A stretch of 45,813 nucleotides of DNA from positions 1 through 45,813 of the forward strand of contig CALVSO010000011.1 of NCBI GenBank assembly GCA_944359055.1. Reading direction: 5' to 3'. Below, piece by piece: positions 13,883-24,024 of the stretch; the first letter of the stretch is position 1; each line of letters starts with the position of its first letter. Made by a program: the position numbers and the translations under genes. The DNA is from an uncultured Bacilli bacterium (GTDB taxonomy: Bacteria > Bacillota_I > Bacilli_A > RF39 > UBA660). The notes beneath the pieces are model-generated. The model saw only the letters and a list, made by a program, of their open reading frames with translations. It was not told the origin of the DNA and made no database searches.

Positions 13883-16006
13883 TTACCTTTCTAACAATGA
13901 TAATGAAACTTTATTTTTTTCTAAATTAATATCATCAACATAACAATCTACTATATCACCAACATTAACGACTTCCATTGGATGTTTAATATATTTGTTA
14001 GTTAATTTAGAAATATGCGCTAAACCATCATTTTTTAAACCAATATCAATAAATACTCCAAAATCAACAACATTTCTTACAGTTCCTTGTAATTTCATAC
14101 CAACTTTTAAATCTTCAATATGTAATATGTCACTTTTTAAAATAGGTTTAGGCATTTCATCACGTGGATCACGATTAGGTTTTTTTAAAGAATCTATGAT
14201 ATCTTGTAATGTATAAATATCAGTATTTAATTTTTTACTATATTCTTCCACATCAATATTTAAATCATTAATCTTTTCACTGCCTAAATCTTTAACATCT
14301 AAATGTAACATATCTAACAATTTTAAAGTTATATCATAGCTTTCAGGATGGATACTGGTTACATCTAAAGGATTAGTTCCATCAACTACTCTTAAAAATC
14401 CAATTGCTTGTTCATATGTTTTAGCAGATAATAATTTTTTTAATTCATTTCTATTCTTTATTCTATCTTTATTACGATATTCTAATATTTTTTCAATATT
14501 TTTTTTAGTTATACCTGAAACATATTTAAATAAAGATGGACTAGCTGTATTAACATTAACCCCAACTTTATTAACCGCACTACTAACAACAAAATCTAGA
14601 CTTTCAGTTAATCTCTTATTTGAAACATCATGTTGGTATAACCCAACACCAATACTTTCTGGTTCAATTTTAACTAATTCTGCTAAAGGATCTTGTAATC
14701 TTCTACCAATACTAATAGCACTTCTTTTTTCAACTGTTAAATCAGGAAATTCTTCAATAGCAATTTTACTAGCAGAATAAACACTAGCCCCTGCTTCACT
14801 TACAATTATGTATTCTACTTTTCTATCACATTTTTTAATTACATCAGCAATAAAAGCTTCACTTTCTCTTGATGCAGTACCATTACCAATAGCAATAATA
14901 TCAATATTATATTTTTTAATTAAATCTAATACTATTTTTTTAGCTTCTTCATATTTTTTTACTGGTTCATGAGGATAAATTACTGCAATTTCTAATGATT
15001 GTCCAACCGGAGATAAAACAGCTAATTTACATCCTGTTCTATAAGCTGGATCTAATCCTAATACCATTTTATCTTTCATCGGTGGTTGTAATAATAATTT
15101 TTCTAAGTTTTTACCAAAATTATCGATAGCTACTTCATCTGCTTTCTCAGTTAAATCACTTCTTATTTCTCTTTCAATTGATGGTTCAATTAATCTTTTA
15201 TAAGCATCATTTATAGCATCTATTACTATATCTGTAACTATTGATTTGTCATTTTTAATTATTTTTGATTTTAAATTATTAATTATGTCTTCTTTATTAA
15301 CATCAATATTTACAGTAATTACTTTTTCTTTTTCAGCACGATTGATAGCTAAAACACGGTGTGGTTTTATATCACGCACTTTTTCTTGATAATTATAATA
15401 CATTTCATAAACTTTATTTTCATCAACTGCATCTTTTTTTAACTTAGTAACAATTACACCATTTCTAAATGTATAATTTCTAATTAATTTACGATAAAAT
15501 GCGTTATCACTAATCCACTCAGCAATTATATATTTAGCTCCCATTATAGCATCTTCTATTGTTTTAACTTTATCATTAATAAACTTAGAATAATCAATTT
15601 CTTTCAAAGGAAAAGACATAATTATTTTAGCTAATGGTTCTAAACCATTATTAATGGCATCAGTTGCTTTTGTTTTTTTCTTTTCTTTAAATGGTCTATA
15701 TAGATCTTCAACTTCTACTAATTTATCAGCATTCAAAATTTGATTTTTTAATTCTTCAGTTAATAAACCTTTTTCATCAATTAATCTAATAACATCTTCT
15801 TTTCTTTTTAATAAATTAACTTGGTATTCATATATATCATTAATTTTTCTAATTTGTTCTTCATCTAAAGCACCAGTTGCCTCTTTTCGATATCTTGCAA
15901 TAAAAGGTATTGTATTACCTTCACTTAACAATTTTAAAACAGTTTCAACTTGTTTTGGCTTTATATTTAATTCTACACTTGTATTTTTTATTATATTTTC
16001 GTTCAT
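13883..16006 (-). CDS. tex: Tex-family S1 RNA-binding transcription accessory protein
   Basis: 707 residues, normal length. N-terminal helical Tex domain with the hallmark GNTIPFIARYRKEATGALDE (31-50), a YqgF/RuvX-like core (LGLDPAYRTGCKLAV), two HhH segments (SPSLFKYVSGITKKNIEKI, then GFLRV), and a C-terminal S1 domain (about 635-705: GMKLQGTVRNVVDFGVFIDIG). Binds RNA and affects transcription elongation and translation; often needed for toxin or stress gene expression. Promoter upstream: extended -10 TGTTATAAT just ahead of the gene. First gene of a run with the two lipoproteins and the export protein. Confidence 0.95.
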   Translation of the reverse strand: MNENIIKNTSVELNIKPKQVETVLKLLSEGNTIPFIARYRKEATGALDEEQIRKINDIYEYQVNLLKRKEDVIRLIDEKGLLTEELKNQILNADKLVEVEDLYRPFKEKKKTKATDAINNGLEPLAKIIMSFPLKEIDYSKFINDKVKTIEDAIMGAKYIIAEWISDNAFYRKLIRNYTFRNGVIVTKLKKDAVDENKVYEMYYNYQEKVRDIKPHRVLAINRAEKEKVITVNIDVNKEDIINNLKSKIIKNDKSIVTDIVIDAINDAYKRLIEPSIEREIRSDLTEKADEVAIDNFGKNLEKLLLQPPMKDKMVLGLDPAYRTGCKLAVLSPVGQSLEIAVIYPHEPVKKYEEAKKIVLDLIKKYNIDIIAIGNGTASRESEAFIADVIKKCDRKVEYIIVSEAGASVYSASKIAIEEFPDLTVEKRSAISIGRRLQDPLAELVKIEPESIGVGLYQHDVSNKRLTESLDFVVSSAVNKVGVNVNTASPSLFKYVSGITKKNIEKILEYRNKDRIKNRNELKKLLSAKTYEQAIGFLRVVDGTNPLDVTSIHPESYDITLKLLDMLHLDVKDLGSEKINDLNIDVEEYSKKLNTDIYTLQDIIDSLKKPNRDPRDEMPKPILKSDILHIEDLKVGMKLQGTVRNVVDFGVFIDIGLKNDGLAHISKLTNKYIKHPMEVVNVGDIVDCYVDDINLEKNKVSLSLLER

Positions 16007-16044
16007 ATTTAACCTTCCTTAACTATTAAATTATAACACAAAAA

Positions 16045-16064
16045 AAGTATTGTAATCAATACTT
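16045..16064 (-). terminator. Terminator of the membrane-anchored protein gene
   Basis: AAGTATTG-TAAT-CAATACTT: a perfect 8-bp stem with the stop codon in its loop and seven U residues on the leftward transcript. Confidence 0.8.
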
Positions 16065-17018
16065 ATAAACAGTTATTACTGGACGAATGCCATAATCCTC
16101 ACTACTAATATCAACCAATTGTATATCACCATCACTATTTACAATATATGCATTAAATGATTTATCAGGATTAGCTTTAGTTATCCAATAGCCACTATTT
16201 TTATTTAAATTATCATAAACAAACTTATTATCTAAAGTATTAGAAACTAATGAATAAGTTGGTAAAATAGCTTTTGACTTAATATAGAAATCTTTATATG
16301 CTTTATCCTCATTTTCATCAGATATTTTATAATTTCTTTCTAATAAATTAGTCCAATCACTTGTTTCTTGTTGTAATTGTTCTATAGCAGATACTGGTCC
16401 ATCTGAATTAAAATTTGGAGCCCATTGAACAATATCTTTTATATTTTTATCCATTATCAAATTTACTTTTTCACCATCATCGGATAGAACATAAAATTTA
16501 TAAGTTTCTGTTTCGTTAACTTGAATAATAAAAGGAGTTCCAATTTCACAAATACCTGTAGATGCACAATCATCTATTTTATTAATATTTAAATTTAAAT
16601 CAATAGTAGCTAAATCACTTAATAAAATTCCTTTGTTTATTTCAACTTTTTCATTTTTAATTTCTTCATATAATTTGTTATATTCATCATTTAATTGATA
16701 TTGTTTATCATCATAAAAATAATAAAGACCAACATTTCCAATATAACAATTATGAAGAAGAACTTTATCTTCATTTGAATAATATATTTCTTCACAAGAA
16801 ATATTTAAATCAACGTTTTCTTTAACCCAATCATTGTCTAATTTAGTAGTTTCTAATAAATAATTTTTTTCATTAATCTTTGTTTTAATTTGTTCACCAT
16901 AATAAACTAATAAACTAGAAAAATTATTTTCTTCTTTTTTTACAAAATAATTATTATAAACATAATAACTAATCATAATTAATAACAAAATAGTTAAAAA
17001 CACACTTAATTTTTTCAT
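16056..17018 (-). CDS. Membrane-anchored protein with a DUF6273-like C terminus
   Basis: 320 residues. N-terminal uncleaved signal anchor (about 4-24), then an extracellular region. Its end, GYWITKANPDK, then YGIRPVITVYKY, matches the W-T and G(I/V)RPVI motifs of the large prepilin at 63-1826, so the two share a surface domain. Function unknown. It starts 30 bp after tgt, which lies upstream on the same strand, and is likely cotranscribed with it. Confidence 0.66.
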   Translation of the reverse strand: MKKLSVFLTILLLIMISYYVYNNYFVKKEENNFSSLLVYYGEQIKTKINEKNYLLETTKLDNDWVKENVDLNISCEEIYYSNEDKVLLHNCYIGNVGLYYFYDDKQYQLNDEYNKLYEEIKNEKVEINKGILLSDLATIDLNLNINKIDDCASTGICEIGTPFIIQVNETETYKFYVLSDDGEKVNLIMDKNIKDIVQWAPNFNSDGPVSAIEQLQQETSDWTNLLERNYKISDENEDKAYKDFYIKSKAILPTYSLVSNTLDNKFVYDNLNKNSGYWITKANPDKSFNAYIVNSDGDIQLVDISSEDYGIRPVITVYKY

Positions 17019-17048
17019 TCTATCACCTATTAATATAATATCATATTT

Positions 17049-18161
<1,113 letters not shown>

Positions 18162-18174
18162 TCACCATTTAATA

Positions 18175-18225
18175 ATTATATATTAAAAATAAAAATTTGA
18201 CAATATTTTTATAATGTGTTATCAT
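18175..18225. promoter_or_regulatory. Overlapping divergent promoters, tgt and the 18254 gene
   Basis: Leftward: TTGTCA (complement of 18198-18203), 17-bp spacer, TATAAT (complement of 18175-18180). Rightward: TTGACA (18197-18202), 17-bp spacer, extended -10 TGTTATCAT (-10 at 18220-18225). The two -35 boxes share five bases, so only one polymerase can bind at a time. Confidence 0.75.
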
Positions 18226-18253
18226 ACTTACATATTTTTAAGGGGGATTTAAT

Positions 18254-18802
18254 ATGCTATTACAAAAAATTGACTATCGTAATGTTTTAACAAAGGAAGA
18301 AATAAATTCGGTAACTGCAGAAGAATTAGATTTAATTGAAAAAGTTAGTACTTTTCATCATAATTATTTAAGTCAAATTTATCCAATGGAAGTGCTAACT
18401 GAAAGAAGAGTTTCTAAATCATTAGAAATATCTAAAAATAGTGTTTACAAAAATTGGAGTGCAATAGCAAAAAGTTTGTTAGCAACTAATTTAGTTTATT
18501 ATGATACTGAAAATTTTATTAAAATATTAATTCAAAAAGGTATTTCATATAGTCAACTATATAGATATTCTATGGAAATATCTAAAAGAAAAGAAGCAGC
18601 CTTACAAAATAATAATGAAGAGTTATCAAAATCAAGTCACACAATTCAAGCAACATTAAACAAATTATGTTCTTATTTCTTCATTTATTATGGTGTTACT
18701 GATTTTAACTTTGCAATTAATAAAATGAATGAAATAGTAGTATTGCATAAAGATTTATACGATAAATTACAAAAAGAAAATCAAAAACAAAAAATACGTT
18801 AA
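18254..18802 (+). CDS. Conserved-looking helical protein of unknown function
   Basis: 182 residues, mainly predicted helix, no signal or TM. Contains TERRVSKSLEISKNSVYKNWSAIAKSL, which has the rhythm of a helix-turn-helix, but I cannot assign a family. Good SD (AGGGGGA), its own promoter, and a terminator shared with convergent murF, whose stop codon overlaps its own. Confidence 0.6.
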   Translation: MLLQKIDYRNVLTKEEINSVTAEELDLIEKVSTFHHNYLSQIYPMEVLTERRVSKSLEISKNSVYKNWSAIAKSLLATNLVYYDTENFIKILIQKGISYSQLYRYSMEISKRKEAALQNNNEELSKSSHTIQATLNKLCSYFFIYYGVTDFNFAINKMNEIVVLHKDLYDKLQKENQKQKIR

Positions 18803-18812
18803 ATCGTATTTT
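18791..18812. terminator. Bidirectional terminator between the 18254 gene and murF
   Basis: AAAATACG-TTAAAT-CGTATTTT, with both stop codons in the loop and T/A runs on both sides. Confidence 0.85.
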
Positions 18813-20040
18813 TTATTTTATCTAAATTCATTTTTCTACTACCTTTTAAATATATTATACAATCATCTTTTATATTTTCTTTTAAATAATCAATTATTTC
18901 TTCTATATTGTTAAAATGAATTCCTTTTATTTGCTTGGTATATTCACCTAATAATAAAACTTTTTTATTTTTTATTTTTTTTAAATATTTATTTATTTTC
19001 TTATGATATTTTTTACTATATTTACCTAATTCTAACATATCACCTAATACGATAAATTTTAATTCATTCCCTTTTAATAAACTTAAGCCACCAACCAATG
19101 ACTCAAAACTACTATTATAACTATCATCTATAATTGTATATTTATTCTTTATTATATTTAATCTACCATCTAATCCATTATATTCTTTTATAATTTCACT
19201 AATTGTTTCTAAATCAATACCAAACATTAATCCTATTTTAATTGCAATAAATAAATCAGGTAAAATATGTTTATATAAATTAAATTTAAAATGTATATCA
19301 TCTATATCAAATTCAATATTATCATTATATTTAATATTTTTAATATTTAATAGCTTACCATCAACTTTTATTATATTTTTATATTTTATATTTTTTAAAT
19401 ATTTATCGTTTTTATTAACTATTAAATATCCATTGTTCATTCCATCTAATATTTCTAATTTGGCTTTTAAGATATTTTTTTTACTACCTAAATTACCTAT
19501 ATGAGCACTACCAATATTTGTAATGATAGAATAATTAGGATTACATATCTTAGACAAATAAGAAATTTCACCTAAATGATTCATACCTAACTCTGTTACA
19601 ACCACATCATAGCTTTCATCTAAATCTAACAATGTCATCGGTAGTCCAATATTATTGTTATGATTTTTTTTAGATTTTAACACCTTATATTTAGTACTCA
19701 AAATTAATGAGATTAACTCTTTAGTTGTTGTTTTCCCTACACTCCCTGTAACAGCAATTAAAGGTATTTCATATTTATTTCTTATAAAATTTCCTATTTT
19801 CCCTAATGATTCTATAGAATTATCTACTTTAATATTAGGAATATTATCCAATTGTTTTTCACTTATAATACACGATGCACCATTATCAATTGCCTCATTT
19901 ATATAATTATGACCAGAATTGATAGCTAAAAACAAATCTCCTTCTTTTATTTCTTTTGAATTTGTTTTTATTTTATTAAATAAGGCATCATTTGTTATGA
20001 TGCCATTTAATATATTATTTAATTCGCTTAAATACATCAT
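18799..20040 (-). CDS. murF: UDP-N-acetylmuramoyl-tripeptide--D-alanyl-D-alanine ligase
   Basis: About 413 residues. Mur ligase: N-terminal UDP-binding domain with TNSKEIKEGDLFLAI, P-loop TGSVGKTTTKE near residue 100, central VTELGMNHLGEI and TNIGSAHIG, and the C-terminal ligase domain with NGLDGRLN and DDSYNSS. Adds D-Ala-D-Ala to the muropeptide precursor in the cytoplasm, so the organism makes peptidoglycan and is not a wall-less mollicute. ATG 20040 chosen because GGTGAT precedes it; an upstream ATG at 20049 has no SD. It follows the glycine-rich prepilin by about 40 bases, probably by readthrough. Confidence 0.93.
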   Translation of the reverse strand: MMYLSELNNILNGIITNDALFNKIKTNSKEIKEGDLFLAINSGHNYINEAIDNGASCIISEKQLDNIPNIKVDNSIESLGKIGNFIRNKYEIPLIAVTGSVGKTTTKELISLILSTKYKVLKSKKNHNNNIGLPMTLLDLDESYDVVVTELGMNHLGEISYLSKICNPNYSIITNIGSAHIGNLGSKKNILKAKLEILDGMNNGYLIVNKNDKYLKNIKYKNIIKVDGKLLNIKNIKYNDNIEFDIDDIHFKFNLYKHILPDLFIAIKIGLMFGIDLETISEIIKEYNGLDGRLNIIKNKYTIIDDSYNSSFESLVGGLSLLKGNELKFIVLGDMLELGKYSKKYHKKINKYLKKIKNKKVLLLGEYTKQIKGIHFNNIEEIIDYLKENIKDDCIIYLKGSRKMNLDKIKNTI

Positions 20041-20081
20041 TATCACCATTATATTATATGTGTGATAATATGAATTTATTA

Positions 20082-21896
20082 TTATAAGTTTTCTCCAACA
20101 TAAGTTATTTTAGCATAACCATTTCCACTATTTCCAATCATAGTTTCTTCACCATCATAAGTCGGCATACTAGTATTGCCATCAATCATAGTTGCATTTT
20201 CAAATATTTTGCCACTATAATGATATGAATCTTCTATTTTTGAATATGTAGTCACTTTAGGAGTTGTATCGGTAGCTGATTTTATAGCAATACAGCCTTC
20301 ATATCCAGACACATATGAAGATCCTCCTGTTCCTTGAACCCAATTAGCGGTTCTACCGCCGTAATATCCACCAGCGCCACCGCCACCACCACCTGTTGTA
20401 GGAGTTGTGCCACCAATTCCAAATGCGTTTCCTGAAGTTTGATTGACTCCTGTTGCACTTCCAAAATTACTTTTAACATTTTCGCTGGTTAAAGTGCCAC
20501 CATAACCTCCATTAGCATTTCCATTATGTCCTGAACCACCACCACCACCAGCAGCAACCATTATTCTAGAATTTAGTCCTAATGTTGAATTCCATAATAA
20601 ATCATTAGTAGATGGTGTAGTAGAGCCAAAATACCTGATGTCTGTCGCTCCACCGCCACTTGCACCATTATGCACATAAGCATTTCTATTATCACGACCA
20701 TAACCCGAACCGCCTCCATTATAACCACCAGCTACTACACCTACATTTTTAGAAGTGTTTTTGTTGTCAACACCTCTTCCACCAACATATATATATAATT
20801 TTTCACCTTTTTCTAAATAAATTACACCAGAAGTATATGCTCCTTTACCACCATAAGAATAGCCTGTAGTTTGATATGTCGAGTAAGCTGTCCCACCTTC
20901 TGCACCCCAAGCTTCAAATTTATAATATCCAGAATGAGGCACTTCAAAAATTTGTTCACCACCTGTGTAATCAAAATTGACTGGATCCATAGCAAAAATT
21001 TCTTCGTCAATAACTTTAATTAATCTTCGTTTAGTAATACAATTATTATGACTATCACAAGCAGTATATTCAACTATTTTATCAGTAGGTAATCTATCAA
21101 ATCCTCTTGTCTCAATATAAATACCCTCACCACTATTATCAGTTGCCGAAACACCTTCTAACAAATTAAAACTATCAAGCTCATTTAAATATACTTCAGT
21201 TGTACCTGGAACTATTAAATCAGGAGCAGTCGTATCTCTAATAACTATTGTTCTTGTTACCTTTGAAGTATATTCTTCACTTGTTGCACTATAAATTGCT
21301 GTATATGTATTAAATGAACCTGTATCAATACTAGGAACTTCAACACCATTTAATTGATAACTAATTTGAATATCTTCTATTTGATTTCCATCTTTATCTT
21401 TAGCAATAGCACCTTTTTCTTCATAATTACTATTTATCTCAACATATTCAATAAAGTTCCCATTTAAAATCAAAATTGGAGAATTATTATTAACTTCGTT
21501 ATCAATATCTGATCCGCTCTCTCCATCTACATATATTTCATAATTGTTATTTTTAAATGTAATAGTAATAACCATATCATTAGGAAGTAGTTCCCCAGTT
21601 TTTGGATTTCTAACGTCCAAACTTAATAATCCGCCTTTTTTTAATTCATATATAGTTATAGTAATTGATTCACCATCATTATTTGGAAGTAAATCAATAT
21701 TAGAATAAGCCCATTTTTCAGCACTGTTTTTTATTTCTTCTAATTGTGAATTATATAATTTTTCTTTACTTGACTTAATGCTTTTATTTACAATTGGAAT
21801 AGCAATCGTTGCAACTATTGCTAAAATTATTAAAACACCTAATAATTCAGCCAAAGTAAAACCTAAATTCAAATTTTTTTTAAATGTTGCTCTCAT
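20082..21896 (-). CDS. Giant prepilin-like protein with Ig-like and glycine-rich domains
   Basis: 604 residues. Class III prepilin signal (Gly12-Phe13; Glu at mature position 5, GFTLAELLGV) and pilin helix. Then a pilin-like stalk (about 40-130), Ig/DUF5011-like domains (about 150-300, with DTTAPDLIVPG and TEVYLNELDSFNLLEGVSATDNSG), and a large glycine-rich domain (about 305-600; FDYTGGEQIFEVPHSGYYKFEAWGAEGG, split by later GGGG runs) of the ALK/LTK glycine-rich type found in Bacillota surface proteins. Likely a cell-surface adhesin displayed through a pilin-like anchor. SD aggagg; strong promoter. No assembly ATPase or prepilin peptidase nearby. Confidence 0.84.
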   Translation of the reverse strand: MRATFKKNLNLGFTLAELLGVLIILAIVATIAIPIVNKSIKSSKEKLYNSQLEEIKNSAEKWAYSNIDLLPNNDGESITITIYELKKGGLLSLDVRNPKTGELLPNDMVITITFKNNNYEIYVDGESGSDIDNEVNNNSPILILNGNFIEYVEINSNYEEKGAIAKDKDGNQIEDIQISYQLNGVEVPSIDTGSFNTYTAIYSATSEEYTSKVTRTIVIRDTTAPDLIVPGTTEVYLNELDSFNLLEGVSATDNSGEGIYIETRGFDRLPTDKIVEYTACDSHNNCITKRRLIKVIDEEIFAMDPVNFDYTGGEQIFEVPHSGYYKFEAWGAEGGTAYSTYQTTGYSYGGKGAYTSGVIYLEKGEKLYIYVGGRGVDNKNTSKNVGVVAGGYNGGGSGYGRDNRNAYVHNGASGGGATDIRYFGSTTPSTNDLLWNSTLGLNSRIMVAAGGGGGSGHNGNANGGYGGTLTSENVKSNFGSATGVNQTSGNAFGIGGTTPTTGGGGGGAGGYYGGRTANWVQGTGGSSYVSGYEGCIAIKSATDTTPKVTTYSKIEDSYHYSGKIFENATMIDGNTSMPTYDGEETMIGNSGNGYAKITYVGENL

Positions 21897-21937
21897 GTTA
21901 TTCCTCCTAATATATTTCTAGTGTCAATCTTACATTA

Positions 21938-21966
21938 ATTATATATTTTTCAAATTGTAAAGTCAA
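21938..21966 (-). promoter_or_regulatory. Promoter of the glycine-rich prepilin
   Basis: TTGACT (complement of 21961-21966), 17-bp spacer, TATAAT (complement of 21938-21943). The -35 begins three bases past the terminator palindrome, separating this gene from the RNA upstream. Confidence 0.83.
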
Positions 21967-21968
21967 GA

Positions 21969-21996
21969 AAAAACTAATCATCGATGATTAGTTTTT
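21969..21996. terminator. 28-bp perfect palindromic terminator
   Basis: AAAAACTAATCATC and GATGATTAGTTTTT are perfect inverted arms; the leftward transcript ends in six U residues. Confidence 0.83.
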
Positions 21997-22120
21997 CTGA
22001 GGATTTCCTCATCTATATTAAACGCTAACAGCTATTAGCGTACACATTAGAACAAGCATAGATTTTATTCTTATAGAATTCTATACTTGTTTTGCAGGTG
22101 TTAACGTAATTAGTATTAAA

Positions 22121-22221
22121 TTAATAATATCTTACTTTTAATATATCCATCTCAGATATATTATATGCATTAATTATATTATTTTTACTAATTTTTCTCC
22201 ACCCATTAATAATATATTCAT
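22121..22221 (-). pseudogene. Decayed fragment of a comEC 3' domain
   Basis: The reading MNILLMGGEKLV continues, after a one-base shift, as IINAYNISEMDILKVRYY. This matches ILLMGDAG...DILSKYNLSDIDILKVGHH of the partial comEC copy at 23393-23968. At DNA level TATTATTAATGGGTG is shared exactly, as is a GATAT-TTAAAAGTA block. About 100 bp survive. Confidence 0.55.
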
Positions 22222-22342
22222 GTTATGTTAGATTGTGTAGACTGCTGCATTAATTTTAAAATTATAATGTTAAATTAACTCATATTCTTTAGATATAGTT
22301 CTTTTATCACTACAATTTACTATTTTGTCAAAAATAATTAAA

Positions 22343-22389
22343 AAAGCAAAAATCTATTAGTTATGAAATTTCTTTCGGATTTTTGCTTT
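22343..22389. terminator. Terminator after the coiled-coil protein gene
   Basis: AAAGCAAAAATC/GATTTTTGCTTT, a perfect 12-bp stem with a 23-nt loop, followed leftward by a U-rich run. Confidence 0.8.
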
Positions 22390-22403
22390 ATTCTTTGAAT
22401 TTT

Positions 22404-23171
22404 TTATTTCAATAGTGATAACTTAATTTTTTTAATTTTACCTTTAAAAATATTTTGTTGTTTTTGTCTTTCAACACAATTTATAACTGCTTGTGTTAGC
22501 AAATCAGCTGAATACCATCTACTACATTCTTCTTTAACCATATCGTTTAAACTTAAATTACAATTTAAACTTCCTATATTTTTATCTATAACAAGTTTTG
22601 TATAATGTAACCCTTGCACATCGTCATAATTAACTTTAGTACTACAATGTTCTAATAATGACTTACCATCTGATTGTAATTCTTCTAAATTTAATTTAAA
22701 ACTCATTTCGTAATAAAATGATTGTTTATTTTTGCATGGATGTTTGTCTTTATTAGCAAACAAAGTTATTTTCCAAAAATTATTTTTATTATAATTATAA
22801 GTACAATTCAAATGTTGATCATATGAATTCATTAATTCAAGAATTTTTCTTAGACTATTTTTTCCCCAATAACCTACATTTGTTTCAATTTTTATTCCCA
22901 TATTTAAAATATTTATTCCTGTTAGAGAAGATAATTCTATAATTAAATCTTCAAGATTTACACAAACTTTATTACTTGCTAATGAATTAAACTCCTCGGA
23001 TGCTCTATTAGAGCTTTCTTTTAAAGTTTCTAAAGACTCTTCAAATTTCTTTCTCTGTTCTTCAATATTTTTCTCAAAATTAGTTCTTTTATCAGCTATT
23101 TGCCTTCTTATGTTTTCCAATTCTTCTTTTTTAGTTTGTAAGTATTTTAAGTTTTCTTTTATGTTTTTCAT
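22404..23171 (-). CDS. Coiled-coil protein of unknown function
   Basis: 255 residues. N-terminal third (about 1-70) is a charged coiled coil rich in K and E. The rest is a globular, Cys-containing domain (HLNCTYNYN, KHPCKNKQSF, GSLNCNLS) that I cannot assign. No signal or TM. It has its own strong promoter and terminator, so it is an independent unit within the accessory region downstream of comEC. Confidence 0.6.
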   Translation of the reverse strand: MKNIKENLKYLQTKKEELENIRRQIADKRTNFEKNIEEQRKKFEESLETLKESSNRASEEFNSLASNKVCVNLEDLIIELSSLTGINILNMGIKIETNVGYWGKNSLRKILELMNSYDQHLNCTYNYNKNNFWKITLFANKDKHPCKNKQSFYYEMSFKLNLEELQSDGKSLLEHCSTKVNYDDVQGLHYTKLVIDKNIGSLNCNLSLNDMVKEECSRWYSADLLTQAVINCVERQKQQNIFKGKIKKIKLSLLK

Positions 23172-23195
23172 TAAAATTCTCCTTTGTGATTAGAT

Positions 23196-23224
23196 ATTCT
23201 AGCACAAGAATTGAAAACTGTCAA
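23196..23224 (-). promoter_or_regulatory. Promoter of the coiled-coil protein gene
   Basis: TTGACA (complement of 23219-23224), 17-bp spacer, extended -10 TGCTAGAAT (-10 complement of 23196-23201). Confidence 0.83.
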
Positions 23225-23278
23225 TTTTTTTCCGACATAATTTCATAGTTATGAATATTTTTTATTAATATCGGAGTT

Positions 23279-23380
23279 TTAATAAATTTTTTTACTTTTG
23301 ATTTTTTCTTTAGTCATTAATTTTAATTTAGTTGTTTCATTATTTATTATTTGCTCTTTTATTTTATTATAATAATTCAT
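23279..23380 (-). pseudogene. N-terminal stub of a DUF1016/YhcG-like gene
   Basis: A 33-codon frame after a perfect SD (AGAAAGGAG). It begins MNYYNKIKEQIINNE, which I recognise as the usual start of DUF1016 (PDDEXK-like YhcG) proteins, then diverges into a lysine-rich tail and stops. It occupies the position dinD takes after the intact comEC, directly behind the partial comEC copy. Confidence 0.45.
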
Positions 23381-23392
23381 AATTACTCCTTT

Positions 23393-23968
23393 CTATGATA
23401 CACATGTTTTGATTTCTAATTTATTTCTAATTTTAAATTTGATGCTTCCATTTATATCAGTTCTATAAATATCAGTATCTTTCAAAATTTCTAAAGCTTC
23501 TTCATTCGGATGACCATACCAATTATTTTTACCAACTGATATAACAGAATATACTGGATTAATTTTATTAACAAATGATTCACTACTACTTGTTTTACTA
23601 CCATGATGACCTACTTTTAAAATATCTATATCACTTAAATTGTATTTACTTAATATATCTTTTTCAGCATTTATTCCTGCATCACCCATTAATAAAATTT
23701 TTATCCCATTTATTTTAGTATAAATTATATTTGAATTATCATTTTCATTATCATATAATTTATTATTTAAAATATATAATATGTTGTTATTTATATTAAT
23801 TTGTTTTAATCCTTTATAGTAATTAATATTATTCTTATCTAATACTTTAATTAAATCTAATTCTAAATCATTATAATTATCATGATTAAATATGACATTA
23901 TCAACTTTAAATTCATTAATTAAATTTATACTTTCTCCCATATGATCATAATCACCATGTGGTAATTG
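23393..23968 (-). pseudogene. Partial duplicate of comEC (C-terminal half of the metallo-hydrolase domain)
   Basis: The frame opens at PHGDYDHMG, the metallo-beta-lactamase metal motif, and continues to the end with the same order as comEC: DNENDNSN, LLMGDAG, DILKVGHHGSKTSSS, SVGKNNWYGHPNEEAL, IYRTDINGS. Everything before the HGDYDH motif (competence domain, start of the beta-lactamase fold) is missing; a TGA lies just upstream. A TCGACTTACTTT string just ahead matches comEC's own 5' coding end, hinting at an internal deletion of a full copy. Translation from ATG 23941 would give 182 residues without the metal motif, so activity is unlikely. Confidence 0.7.
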
Positions 23969-23997
23969 TCAAAAAGTAAGTCGAATTTAAAACAAAA

Positions 23998-24023
23998 AAG
24001 AACTATCATAATTGATAATTCTT
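23998..24023 (-). terminator. Terminator of the NIF3-like gene
   Basis: AAGAA-TATCA / TGATA-TTCTT stem with one internal mismatch, followed leftward by six U residues. Confidence 0.75.
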
Positions 24024-24024
24024 A

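Larger units (their letters stand above)
21969..22295 (-). ncRNA. Candidate structured RNA upstream of the glycine-rich prepilin
   Basis: The 500 bp between the prepilin and the next gene hold no intact ORF. Leftward there is a promoter (TTGACA, 17 bp, GATAAA; complement of 22303-22331), then near the 3' end three hairpins in a row: AACAAGCATAGA with TCTATACTTGTT (22051-22091), ACGCTAA with TTAGCGT (22022-22041) and TGAGGA with TCCTCA (21998-22011), then the palindromic terminator. I do not recognise a known RNA class (not tmRNA, RNase P or 6S by eye). The 5' half includes a decayed comEC scrap, so only the last 140 nt may be functional. Confidence 0.45.

Noticed and set aside
21969..22331. 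tmRNA or RNase P RNA
   Set aside because: No tRNA-like ends, no CCA and none of the RNase P core blocks in order; GAGGAAATCC is only a short hairpin at the 3' end.
23393..23941. Independent MBL-fold hydrolase gene
   Set aside because: The HGDYDHMG metal motif lies before the only ATG and the N-terminal part of the fold is absent, so it is a comEC fragment.
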